Positions 52,799-60,379 of a stretch of DNA of 64,000 nt are shown here, piece after piece (position 1 is the stretch's first letter; the number at the start of each line of letters is the position of its first letter). Below the pieces are notes generated by a model that saw only the letters and a program-made list of their open reading frames with translations, searched no databases and was not told where the DNA came from. This DNA is from Gammaproteobacteria bacterium (GTDB taxonomy: Bacteria > Pseudomonadota > Gammaproteobacteria > Steroidobacterales > Woeseiaceae), in assembly GCA_022600955.1 (NCBI GenBank), contig JAHZJK010000024.1:1-64000 (forward strand), written 5' to 3'. Position numbers and translations under genes: made by a program.

Positions 52799-52943
52799 AG
52801 CAGAAAATTGCTTCAAATTGCCATCAGACGACAGAAACTGCCACAAAGATCGCCTGATGTCACTGGATTTGCAAGCGAATGCCGCGATTGCCGCGCTATT
52901 CTGTGGAAAATCACAGGCGATTTAAGGTTCCGGGAGAGAAACC
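52799..52943. promoter_or_regulatory. lrp-like / ald divergent control region
   Basis: 145 bases between the two start codons. CAGAAAATTG (52801) and CAGAAACTG (52832) form a near-direct repeat 31 bases apart, about three helical turns, which would suit a multimeric Lrp-type regulator bound on one DNA face. CGGGAGAG lies before the ald ATG. Exact promoter boxes are not clear. Confidence 0.45.
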
Positions 52944-54065
52944 ATGAAGATCGGTGTACCAAAAGAAATCAAAACCCTCGAGTTTCGTGTCGGCATGACA
53001 CCGGCCGGTGTGCACGAGGTCGTGCATGACGGTCACGATGTTGTCGTCGAAACAAACGCCGGCTCGGGCATCGGCGTGACTGATGCCGACTACGAGCAGG
53101 CGGGCGCCACAGTCGTTGCGAGCGCGCAGGAAGTCTTCGACGCGGCTGACATGATCGTCAAGGTCAAAGAACCGCAACTCAATGAGTGCGAGATGCTGCG
53201 TGACGACCAGGTGTTGTTCACCTACCTGCACCTGGCGGCTGACCCTGCACAGACCGAAGCGCTGGTAAAGTCGGGCACGACAGCGATCGCTTATGAAACG
53301 GTTACCGCGAATGATGGCTCGCTGCCGCTGCTGACACCGATGTCAGAAGTTGCCGGGCGCTTGTCGATCCAATGCGGAGCATTTGCGTTGCACAAGGCAA
53401 ATGGCGGCTGCGGCAAATTGCTCGGTGGTGTGCCGGGTGTACAGCCGGCGAACGTTCTTGTTATCGGCGGTGGCGTCTCTGGCGCCAATGCGGCCGATAT
53501 GGCGGTTGGCCTTGGTGCGAACGTGACGATTCTCGATCGTTCCTTGCCGCGCTTGCGTGAGCTTGACGATGTCTGGGGCGGGCGCGTGCATACGGTGTAT
53601 TCAACCGGACACGCAATCAGTGAACTGGCACCGCAGTCAGACCTGATCATTGGTGCGGTATTGATCGCGGGTGCAGCGGCGCCGAAGCTGGTAACGGCAG
53701 AGCACATCAAGACTATGCGGGCGGGATCCGTTGTGGTTGATATCTCTATCGACCAGGGCGGTTGTTTCGAAACCAGTCACGCAACGACACACGCTGATCC
53801 GACGTACGTGGTCGACGACGTTGTGCACTACTGTGTTGCCAACATGCCCGGTGCCGTGCCACGCACGAGTACTTACGCACTCACCAATGCGACATTGCCG
53901 TTTGTGAAGTCGCTTGCCAATCTCGGTTGGAAAGAGGCGTTAACGCGCGATCCGCATCTTGCCAACGGACTCAATGTACACGCAGGCCACGTCAACCATG
54001 AGGCTGTTGCACAGGACCTCGGCTACAAATACTTGTCAGCTGCGGATGCTTTGAAAGCTGCCTGA
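52944..54065 (+). CDS. ald: alanine dehydrogenase
   Basis: A 373-residue NAD-dependent enzyme converting L-alanine to pyruvate and ammonia and back. The N-terminal MKIGVPKEIKTLEFRVGMTPAGV is typical, the active-site Lys lies in IVKVKEPQLNE, and the His in VLFTYLHLAAD. The NAD loop is VLVIGGGVSGANAADMAVGLG. A strong terminator follows. It is probably controlled by the divergent Lrp-like gene, allowing use of alanine as carbon and nitrogen source. Confidence 0.96.
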   Translation: MKIGVPKEIKTLEFRVGMTPAGVHEVVHDGHDVVVETNAGSGIGVTDADYEQAGATVVASAQEVFDAADMIVKVKEPQLNECEMLRDDQVLFTYLHLAADPAQTEALVKSGTTAIAYETVTANDGSLPLLTPMSEVAGRLSIQCGAFALHKANGGCGKLLGGVPGVQPANVLVIGGGVSGANAADMAVGLGANVTILDRSLPRLRELDDVWGGRVHTVYSTGHAISELAPQSDLIIGAVLIAGAAAPKLVTAEHIKTMRAGSVVVDISIDQGGCFETSHATTHADPTYVVDDVVHYCVANMPGAVPRTSTYALTNATLPFVKSLANLGWKEALTRDPHLANGLNVHAGHVNHEAVAQDLGYKYLSAADALKAA

Positions 54066-54098
54066 CCCTTTATCCCCCTTCAGGAATCAGGCAATTTG

Positions 54099-54127
54099 AG
54101 GCCGGGCTTTTGCCCGGCCTTTTTTAT
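54099..54127 (+). terminator. intrinsic terminator after ald
   Basis: AGGCCGGGC-TTTT-GCCCGGCCT is a perfect 9-bp stem followed by TTTTTTA. It serves ald; the T-run overlaps the stop codon of the convergent aldehyde dehydrogenase gene. On the other strand there is no T-run after the stem. Confidence 0.93.
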
Positions 54128-55548
54128 AGCGTCTTCAATACCATCATCTTGTCAATCTGCATATCGCTGATCGTGTGCGGAATCCCGCCGACGCCCAGTC
54201 CGGACTGGCGCAACCCTGCAAACGGCATGACATCGTCGCGGAATGCCGAGTGATCGTTAATCATCACTGCGGACGCATCGAGCAGACGATACAGCTCAGT
54301 CGCGGTATTGATATCGTCGCAGTAAACGGCCGCCTGGAACGCGACCGGCAGGCTGTTTGCCTGTTCGATGGCGTCGGCAACATGGTCGTAGCCGTAAACG
54401 CATACGACGGGCCCGAATATCTCCAGAGAGCTGACCTTGGCATCTGCCGGCGGGTTTAGCAGTACGGTCGGTGCGTAGCAGCTGGCGGAGATTTTTCTTC
54501 CGCCGCAAAGCAGCGTTGCACCCGCGGCGACCGCGTCGTCGACCCACCCGGAAACACGCGTAAGCTCGGCGTGGCGAATAAGCGGCCCGACCTGGGTTGC
54601 TTCGTCCTCAGGAGCGCCGACGACAAGTTCTTCAGCCTCCGCCGCGAGGCCTTTCGCAAAATCTTCCGCGATTTCGTTCGGTGCGAACACCCGTTGCACG
54701 GATACACAAACTTGGCCTGCATGATAAAAGCCGCCCTTGGCCACTGACGCGAGTGCCATGCCGGGATCGAACGGTTCGGCGAGAATAGCCGGAGCGGCGC
54801 CGCCGTGTTCCAGTGCGCAGCGCGTACCAGGCGCAAGTTTCGAGCGCAGCATCCAGCCAACTTTGGCGCTGCCAATAAAACTGAAAAACCCGACGCGCGA
54901 ATCCGTTACAAGTTTTTCCGCAGTTTCAAGATCATTGGCGACCAGCACCTGTGCCCAGCTATCCGGCAGGCCTGCCTCGCGCAGAATCTCGACGAAGCGG
55001 ATGCATGATAATGGCGTGTCGTCGGCGGGTTTGACGATGACAGGGCAACCGGCCGCGACGGCCGGCCCGACCTGGTGCACGATGAGGTTGAGCGGATGGT
55101 TGAAAGCGCTGACGGCGACGACCACGCCAATCGGCTCTTTCTGCGTGAACGCCTTTCGGCCCGTCGTTGCCGGTGTGGTACCGAGTGGTACGACGTAGCC
55201 GGCCTCGGCGCGCAGTGATTCGATGCACAAGCGCACGCCGTCAATAGCCCGAATCACCTCCACCCTTGAGTCGACACAGGGCTTTCCGCCTTCGCTCGCG
55301 GCCAGCAGGGTGAGCTCATCGACCTCTGATTCCATGATTGCAGCGGCACGAGAGAGGATTTCGATTCGCGCCGGAACGCTCAACCATCCGTCGCGATTGC
55401 GAAACAATGCTCGAGCCGCCGTCAGCGCATCTTCGACGTGATCAACATTCGCGGTCGCCACGTGGCCGAGTTCGCGGCCGTCGTACGGCGACGTAACAGT
55501 CAGCATGCCGGCTGCCGGTCGATCGCTGGCAAGCATCAGATCGCGCAT
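54124..55548 (-). CDS. aldehyde dehydrogenase family protein
   Basis: A 474-residue NAD(P)-dependent aldehyde dehydrogenase. The cofactor-side VVVAVSAFNHPLNLIVHQVGPA and VIVKPADDTPLSC are present, the catalytic Glu lies in ALEHGGAAPAI and the nucleophile Cys in HAGQVCVSVQRVF. The C-terminus PFAGLRQSGLGVGG is normal. The N-terminus overlaps the upstream ThDP-enzyme gene by 13 bases, indicating translational coupling. The likely substrate is whatever aldehyde or semialdehyde that enzyme produces; the sequence alone resembles succinate-semialdehyde / glyceraldehyde-3-phosphate-type members only loosely. Confidence 0.9.
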   Translation of the reverse strand: MRDLMLASDRPAAGMLTVTSPYDGRELGHVATANVDHVEDALTAARALFRNRDGWLSVPARIEILSRAAAIMESEVDELTLLAASEGGKPCVDSRVEVIRAIDGVRLCIESLRAEAGYVVPLGTTPATTGRKAFTQKEPIGVVVAVSAFNHPLNLIVHQVGPAVAAGCPVIVKPADDTPLSCIRFVEILREAGLPDSWAQVLVANDLETAEKLVTDSRVGFFSFIGSAKVGWMLRSKLAPGTRCALEHGGAAPAILAEPFDPGMALASVAKGGFYHAGQVCVSVQRVFAPNEIAEDFAKGLAAEAEELVVGAPEDEATQVGPLIRHAELTRVSGWVDDAVAAGATLLCGGRKISASCYAPTVLLNPPADAKVSSLEIFGPVVCVYGYDHVADAIEQANSLPVAFQAAVYCDDINTATELYRLLDASAVMINDHSAFRDDVMPFAGLRQSGLGVGGIPHTISDMQIDKMMVLKTL

Positions 55549-57188
55549 GTGATCTCACCGAGCTTTTTCGTCAGCAGTGCATTTTCGCGATAGTCGATTG
55601 GGATAACGACAAGGCTGGGGCCATCCTCCGCGAGGGCCGCATCCAGCGTGCCTTCGAGATCACGGGCATTGCTAACATAGTGACCTTGCCAGCCGAATGC
55701 TGCAGCAAGCCCGTTCCAGTCCGGGTTGCCGAACGCGAGATCCGTATGCCTGCCGTAGTGTGACTCCTGCTTCCAGGCGATCAGGCCGTACTCGTTATCC
55801 TCCCAGACCATCGCGACAATGTTGCTGTTAAGCCGCTTCGCCGTCTCCATCTCCTGCACATTCATCAGGAAGCCGGCATCGCCGCAAATGGCCAGGACGC
55901 GACGTTCCGGACTAACAATGCTGGCGGCGATCGCACCCGGCAATGCGAAACCCATCGAACAAAAACCGTTTGGTATCAGGCAGGTGTTGGGCTCGTGGCA
56001 CTGGTAGTGACGCGCAATCCACATCTTGTGTGCACCGACATCCGACAACAGCACGTCCTGCGGTCCCATTACCTGGCGAGCATCCCAGAGTGCTTTCTGC
56101 GGACGGATGGAGCCCTCGGTGTCATCGTCCTTGTGCTCTGCAAAGTCTGCCGCCATGTCCGCGCGTACTTTGCGTTGCAGCTCCAGGTCGAAGTTTGGCA
56201 GCCCGTGCTCGGCGACCCGTTCATTCAGCATCCACAAGGTGTGTGCGAGGTCGCCGATCAGCTCCGTTTCGGGGTGGTAGTGTTCGTCGATTTCGGCTGG
56301 CAAGAAGTCTGCGTGCAGTATTTTTTTGTCTTTGTGACTGTTCCACAGTTGTGGGTGGTATTCGACCATGTCGAACCCAAGCGTGATGACGAGATCGGCG
56401 TCGTCGATCGCCTGCGAGACACGGTCTTTGCTGCCCAGCCCCACGGTATACAGACAGTAGTCGGCGTCCATATCGACCGAGCCTTTCGCCATGAAAGTGC
56501 TGATCACGCCGATGCCGGTTTTTTCGCAGAGCTCCCTGAGCTGAGCGCTGGCGCGACGCCGTATGCAACCGTTGCCCGCGATGATGATCGGCCGCTGTGC
56601 GCTGGTCAGCATTTCGAATGCCTGGTTGACGATCTTGTCGTCGGGCACCGAACGACGGAAGCGGCGCGGCAACATCGGCGTTCCGGATGCTGGCATCGAG
56701 GCGATGTCTTCCGGAAGTTCGATATGGACCGCGCCGGGCTTCTCTGTGCGGGCAAGTCGCACGGCCTTGCGAATGATCTCCGGAATCGTCTCCGGATTAA
56801 GAATCGTGGTGGCCCACTTTGTCACCGGCTTGAACATGGCGACAACATCCATGATCTGGTGCGACTCCTTGTGCAGCCGGTCGGTTGAGCCTTGTCCGGT
56901 CAGCACGAGCATTGGTGCACGATCCATATTGGAATCTGCAACACCCGTAATCAGGTTGGTGGCGCCCGGGCCGAGCGTGCCGAGCGCACCCGCGGGATTG
57001 CCCGTGAGCCGGCCGTAAATCTCGGCCATGAACGCAGCGCCCTGCTCGTGGCGCGTCAGGATGAATCGGATCTTCTTCGATTTCTCCAGCGCCATCATGA
57101 AGTCAGCATTCTCTTCGCCGGGTACGCCAAAAATATACTCGATCCCTTCCTCTTCCAGGCACTTCACCATCAGATCAGACGCGTTCAT
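55536..57188 (-). CDS. acetolactate synthase-like ThDP enzyme
   Basis: A 550-residue ThDP-dependent enzyme of the acetolactate synthase large-subunit superfamily, closest by pattern to catabolic AlsS/IlvB proteins. The ThDP-activating Glu is in LTRHEQGAAFMAEIYGRLTG, GTLGPGATNLITGVADSNMDRAPML is the AHAS signature, and the Mg/ThDP motif starts as CGDAGFLMNVQEMETAKRL (GDA where GDG is usual) and ends near WEDNEYG. No small regulatory subunit is encoded nearby. With the coupled aldehyde dehydrogenase, a 2-oxoacid decarboxylase role is as plausible as acetolactate formation. Confidence 0.85.
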   Translation of the reverse strand: MNASDLMVKCLEEEGIEYIFGVPGEENADFMMALEKSKKIRFILTRHEQGAAFMAEIYGRLTGNPAGALGTLGPGATNLITGVADSNMDRAPMLVLTGQGSTDRLHKESHQIMDVVAMFKPVTKWATTILNPETIPEIIRKAVRLARTEKPGAVHIELPEDIASMPASGTPMLPRRFRRSVPDDKIVNQAFEMLTSAQRPIIIAGNGCIRRRASAQLRELCEKTGIGVISTFMAKGSVDMDADYCLYTVGLGSKDRVSQAIDDADLVITLGFDMVEYHPQLWNSHKDKKILHADFLPAEIDEHYHPETELIGDLAHTLWMLNERVAEHGLPNFDLELQRKVRADMAADFAEHKDDDTEGSIRPQKALWDARQVMGPQDVLLSDVGAHKMWIARHYQCHEPNTCLIPNGFCSMGFALPGAIAASIVSPERRVLAICGDAGFLMNVQEMETAKRLNSNIVAMVWEDNEYGLIAWKQESHYGRHTDLAFGNPDWNGLAAAFGWQGHYVSNARDLEGTLDAALAEDGPSLVVIPIDYRENALLTKKLGEITCAI

Positions 57189-57393
57189 ATGATTTCCTGT
57201 GTGATTTATCGCTTCGTGGTTTTATTTGCTTATGGCTCTTAGGACCGGTGCGCAACCAACAATATTTCGCGCCGTTGTCGAATGCTGACTGCTCGAGACT
57301 CAATCACGTCGTCACGAGCGTTCGTAATAATCTGTAACTCGCATGGGTCATCTTGTGTAGCTCAGGTAGCGAGTCAGGGACACCGGTTTGTCG

Positions 57394-57432
57394 GGCAGTC
57401 TCCGTATGCACCCACTAACTAAGGAGACTGCC
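57394..57432 (+). promoter_or_regulatory. SD-sequestering hairpin before the YHS gene
   Basis: GGCAGTCTCC (57394-57403) and GGAGACTGCC (57423-57432) are perfect 10-bp inverted complements with a 19-base loop. The 3' arm contains the GGAG of the Shine-Dalgarno sequence and ends exactly at the ATG (57433). In RNA this would hide the ribosome site, so translation should depend on opening the stem. A protein operator with the same symmetry is an alternative reading. Confidence 0.75.
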
Positions 57433-57885
57433 ATGAAATACTGGAAACGAGTAATGCTTCTGCCGATCACGATGTCGATCCTGTTAGCCGCAACTACAGC
57501 ACAGGCCGAACAGACGCGACCCGCCGCCATTGGTGGTTATAGCCCGGTGTCGTATTTCACTAAGAATACCGCAGAACTCGGCAGTGCCGAGTTTGCCGTC
57601 GAGCACGATGGCAGCGTCTATCACCTGACCTCGCAGGAGCAGGTTAGAATTTTTGCTGAACATCCCGACAAGTATCGCCCGCGACATCGTGCCTGCACCT
57701 ATAGCCTCGCGTACGGCATGGTTTTGCCGCTGGACCCGACCAACTTCAAAATAATCGGCAATACGCTGCTCTTGTTTCACCGCTCCGAAGAAAAGGATGC
57801 GTTGCTGGAGTGGAATAGTTCGGAACTGAGCGAGGAAGAGTTGCTGGAGCGGGCGGACGCGAACCTGTTCCTGGTGACTTTTTAG
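57433..57885 (+). CDS. exported YHS-domain protein
   Basis: A 150-residue periplasmic protein with a signal peptide ending ATTAQA-EQT. A YHS-like domain follows: AAIGGYSPVSYFTKN, FAVEHDGSVYHLTSQEQVRIFAEHPDKYRPRH, and CTYSLAYGMVLPLDPTNFKI. The cysteine often found after the first Gly-Tyr (GYCPV) is Ser here, and a single Cys follows the KYRPRHRA stretch. Exported members of this group are often annotated as YHS domain proteins without known role; metal binding is a guess. The ATG at 57433 with AAGGAG is certain. The leader holds a strong SD-blocking hairpin. Confidence 0.85.
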   Translation: MKYWKRVMLLPITMSILLAATTAQAEQTRPAAIGGYSPVSYFTKNTAELGSAEFAVEHDGSVYHLTSQEQVRIFAEHPDKYRPRHRACTYSLAYGMVLPLDPTNFKIIGNTLLLFHRSEEKDALLEWNSSELSEEELLERADANLFLVTF

Positions 57886-57900
57886 GGCCGAACGCTCTAC

Positions 57901-59184
57901 TCAAAACCGGATCTCCGCGCAGTCTATCGCGAGTAGCAATTCAGTTAGCGCGTTGTAGCTAAGCGGGTTGCGGGCGGTTATGTCATCGATCTTTTGCATG
58001 CGTGCGTAAATAGTATTGGGGTGTAGAGTCAGTGCCTTAGCGGTTCTCTGCGCATTCATGTCGGCGTCGGCATAAGCACGCAGAGTTTCTGACAGTGCGC
58101 CGCGAGCCCTTGCATCGGCCGCGTTGAACGCGCCAATCCATTCGGGCAAGGTTGAACGCACCTGGTCGGCCGCGGCGCGTACCAGAACGTCGCGAAACGG
58201 AATGCCTGAGTAGGATACAACACGATTGCCGACGCTGGCACAGTCCAGCGCGAAACGTGCCTCGCTCAACGCGCGGGGGATGTGCGCCGTTGATGGCTTG
58301 TCGGTACTGACGCCGATCAACGCTGCGGTTCCGACTGTGCGCAATGCCGGGTAAACGCGGTCCGCCAACAAGGACTGCGGTGCGGTCCAGCCAGACAGGC
58401 GACGCGTTCCCGAGAGGATAAGCATTACCTGGGCGTCGCTGATTCCGATCAGCGCGCGGTAGGGCAGGTTGCGTATGGCGTGACTGAGTGCATCCACCAT
58501 GCGTTGCGCGCGAGCGGTGTTTTCCATCTCTTTCGGGTCGACGGAGCGTGCAACGGCAACGCAGTACGACTGGCGATGTTCGAGATAGCCTGCGCGACGC
58601 AGTAGTTGTGCCGCCCGGCTGTCGGACTCGTCGTAGCCGCGCAGCAATATGTTGAGCAACTCGGAGCGTCGGTCACCTTCTGCCTCGGCGAGGACGCGTG
58701 TCTGCAACACGTACTCCGAGGTGATGATGTTGGTGATCTCGCCCGCATACTGATTAACGAAGTCACCGGCGGCGGCAACCACGCGGCGCAATTGCGCGGA
58801 ATCGTCGGCGGCCTGTGTGGCGGCGTCTCGAATAGCGCTCGCGAAGCCTCGATGGAGCCCCCGATAGGCAGCCAGTTCGGCGTCCAGCGGAAACTTCTGG
58901 TTAGCGCGCTGGCGGGCGTGATGACGGACAAAGCTGAACTCGCCGGGCTGCTGTCCGCTGAGCAGTCGGCAGACTTCGCTGGCGTGGTCGTGGAGATGCG
59001 CCTTGAGCTCTGGAATGACGTCCGGATTGCCCGATGCCGTGAAGGCCGGCACCTGTTCCAGTATTGATTCCAGAACGGACCGCGTGAGCGCGCTGGCCCG
59101 TGCCTCCAGCACGTTGCCGCAATCCGGAATCACGCGCAGCTGGCGCAGACCCTGGAGTGAAGTTGGCAGAGAGCTTGAGGCCAT
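57901..59184 (-). CDS. PucR-type transcriptional regulator
   Basis: A 427-residue regulator of the PucR/CdaR kind. An N-terminal helical domain and a GGDEF-like-fold middle part (residues ~200-330, AALIGVSTDKPSTAHIPRALSEARFAL) are followed by the C-terminal HTH_30: LRAYADADMNAQRTAKALTLHPNTIYARMQKIDDITARNPLSYNALTELLLAI. Members respond to small molecules and often control nearby catabolic genes. The start at 59184 has no visible ribosome site and lies 3 bases from a palindrome that could be an autoregulatory operator. It is divergent from the YCII-like gene. Confidence 0.9.
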   Translation of the reverse strand: MASSSLPTSLQGLRQLRVIPDCGNVLEARASALTRSVLESILEQVPAFTASGNPDVIPELKAHLHDHASEVCRLLSGQQPGEFSFVRHHARQRANQKFPLDAELAAYRGLHRGFASAIRDAATQAADDSAQLRRVVAAAGDFVNQYAGEITNIITSEYVLQTRVLAEAEGDRRSELLNILLRGYDESDSRAAQLLRRAGYLEHRQSYCVAVARSVDPKEMENTARAQRMVDALSHAIRNLPYRALIGISDAQVMLILSGTRRLSGWTAPQSLLADRVYPALRTVGTAALIGVSTDKPSTAHIPRALSEARFALDCASVGNRVVSYSGIPFRDVLVRAAADQVRSTLPEWIGAFNAADARARGALSETLRAYADADMNAQRTAKALTLHPNTIYARMQKIDDITARNPLSYNALTELLLAIDCAEIRF

Positions 59185-59186
59185 AG

Positions 59187-59205
59187 ATTGTGCATTCTAC
59201 ACAAT
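59187..59205. promoter_or_regulatory. palindromic operator candidate near the PucR-type gene
   Basis: ATTGTG-CATTCTA-CACAAT is a perfect 6-bp inverted repeat with a 7-base spacer, placed 2 bases upstream of the regulator's start codon and inside the divergent promoter region. Autorepression and control of the YCII-like gene are the natural reading. Confidence 0.5.
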
Positions 59206-59299
59206 AGATTCATGCAAAACCGTCATAAATACCCGATGACTGAGAGATCAGATGTGAATAATCTCTACAAACACTCACCAATCCAATATGGAGAAAGAC

Positions 59300-59614
59300 A
59301 TGTCTAAATACCTGTTTGTTTACCACGGCGGCAGCCACCCGGAGACGGACGATGAAGTAGCGGCGGTTATGGATGCCTGGGGCAGCTGGATGGGCGGCAT
59401 GGGTGCCGCGGTCATTGACGGCGGCAACCCGGTGGGGATGTCCACGACCGTGAACCCCGATGGGTCGGCAAGCGACGACGGAGGTTCCAATCCGGCAAGT
59501 GGCTACGGCATATTCGAGGCAACTGACAAGGACGATGCCATTGCGAAGGCCCGCGGCTGCCCGATTCTTGAGGCTGGCGGAAGCGTGGAACTGGCAGAAA
59601 TTATCGATATGTAG
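59300..59614 (+). CDS. YCII-related domain protein
   Basis: A 104-residue small dimeric-type ferredoxin-fold protein of the YCII/DGPF family: KYLFVYHGGSHPETDDEVAAVMDAWGSWMGGMGAAVIDGGNPVG, then SGYGIFEATDKDDAIAKARGCPIL. Related proteins are of uncertain function. The ATG at 59300 has GGAG six bases upstream; the track start at 59288 is four codons too early. It is divergent from the PucR-like gene and probably its target. Confidence 0.85.
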   Translation: MSKYLFVYHGGSHPETDDEVAAVMDAWGSWMGGMGAAVIDGGNPVGMSTTVNPDGSASDDGGSNPASGYGIFEATDKDDAIAKARGCPILEAGGSVELAEIIDM

Positions 59615-59848
59615 CCCAGCCAGAGGACCCTCACCCGGACACAACAGGCTTGACCGGGTGCTGTTGCTCAAACCGGCGCGGTATTGGCGATTTAGATCGC
59701 ATTCTTATACCCAGCCGATTTGAGCAGCAGTTCACAGATTGTCTATCGCACTTCCTTGAGACTGGTTCGTGCCGCGGGACGTGGTGTTAGCGTCGTACGC
59801 CGCGGTTTACAACATACGGATTATGTTAAGACCACAAGGAATCGTACG

Positions 59849-60376
59849 ATGTCTAACCTATTGCGCAATGCGTTATTGCTCGTAATTGCCGCTAGTCCAT
59901 TGCCAGGTGTCGCACAGGATTTATCCGGCGACAACATCCGCAGCCTTGACGGCCAGGTGCAGGAAATCAAATCAGATGTGCTGAGTATCGCCTCTGAACT
60001 GAATACGCTTGAAGAGCGCCTGCTGTTTCCGTCACACACCCAGGTCTCATTGTTCGTCTCAATTGCCGAAGACGAAGAGTTTCGTCTGGATGCTGTGCAG
60101 CTCGAAATCAACGGTGAGCTTGCGACACATCACATCTACAGTTTCAAAGAACTCGACGCACTGCAGAACGGCGGCGTGCAGAAAATATACACCGGGAATC
60201 TGACAACCGGCGATCATCAGCTCAACGTGACGATGATCGGCAAGCTGAAAAACGGCAAAGACTTTAACGAGTCAGGAAGCTTCACGTTCAGCAAGGGCGT
60301 CAAGCCAAAGGCGCTCGGTATTACGCTCGCAGGGCCGGGCTTCGGAAGTGACAGGATTCAAGTCGGAGACTGGTAA
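59849..60376 (+). CDS. exported coiled-coil/beta protein of the TPR operon
   Basis: A 175-residue exported protein. The signal peptide ends near SPLPGVAQD, then a heptad-like helix SLDGQVQEIKSDVLSIASELNTLEERLL. A beta domain follows with paired segments HTQVSLFVSIAEDEEFRLDAVQLEING and IYTGNLTTGDHQLNVTMIGKLKNGKDF, and it ends GPGFGSDRIQVGDW. No DNA-binding motif is present. It starts at 59849 (AAGGA upstream; the track start at 59720 is too long) and is the first gene of a three-gene operon with two TPR proteins. I know no function for it. Confidence 0.75.
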   Translation: MSNLLRNALLLVIAASPLPGVAQDLSGDNIRSLDGQVQEIKSDVLSIASELNTLEERLLFPSHTQVSLFVSIAEDEEFRLDAVQLEINGELATHHIYSFKELDALQNGGVQKIYTGNLTTGDHQLNVTMIGKLKNGKDFNESGSFTFSKGVKPKALGITLAGPGFGSDRIQVGDW

Positions 60377-60379
60377 GCC

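Noticed and set aside
55995-56888. 297-residue plus-strand ORF inside the AlsS-like gene
   Set aside because: Antisense shadow; the minus strand encodes a complete ThDP enzyme.
59632-59666. H-type pseudoknot
   Set aside because: The order of arms fits, but the loop that must cross the first stem has zero bases, so both full stems cannot form together. Kept only as alternative hairpins.
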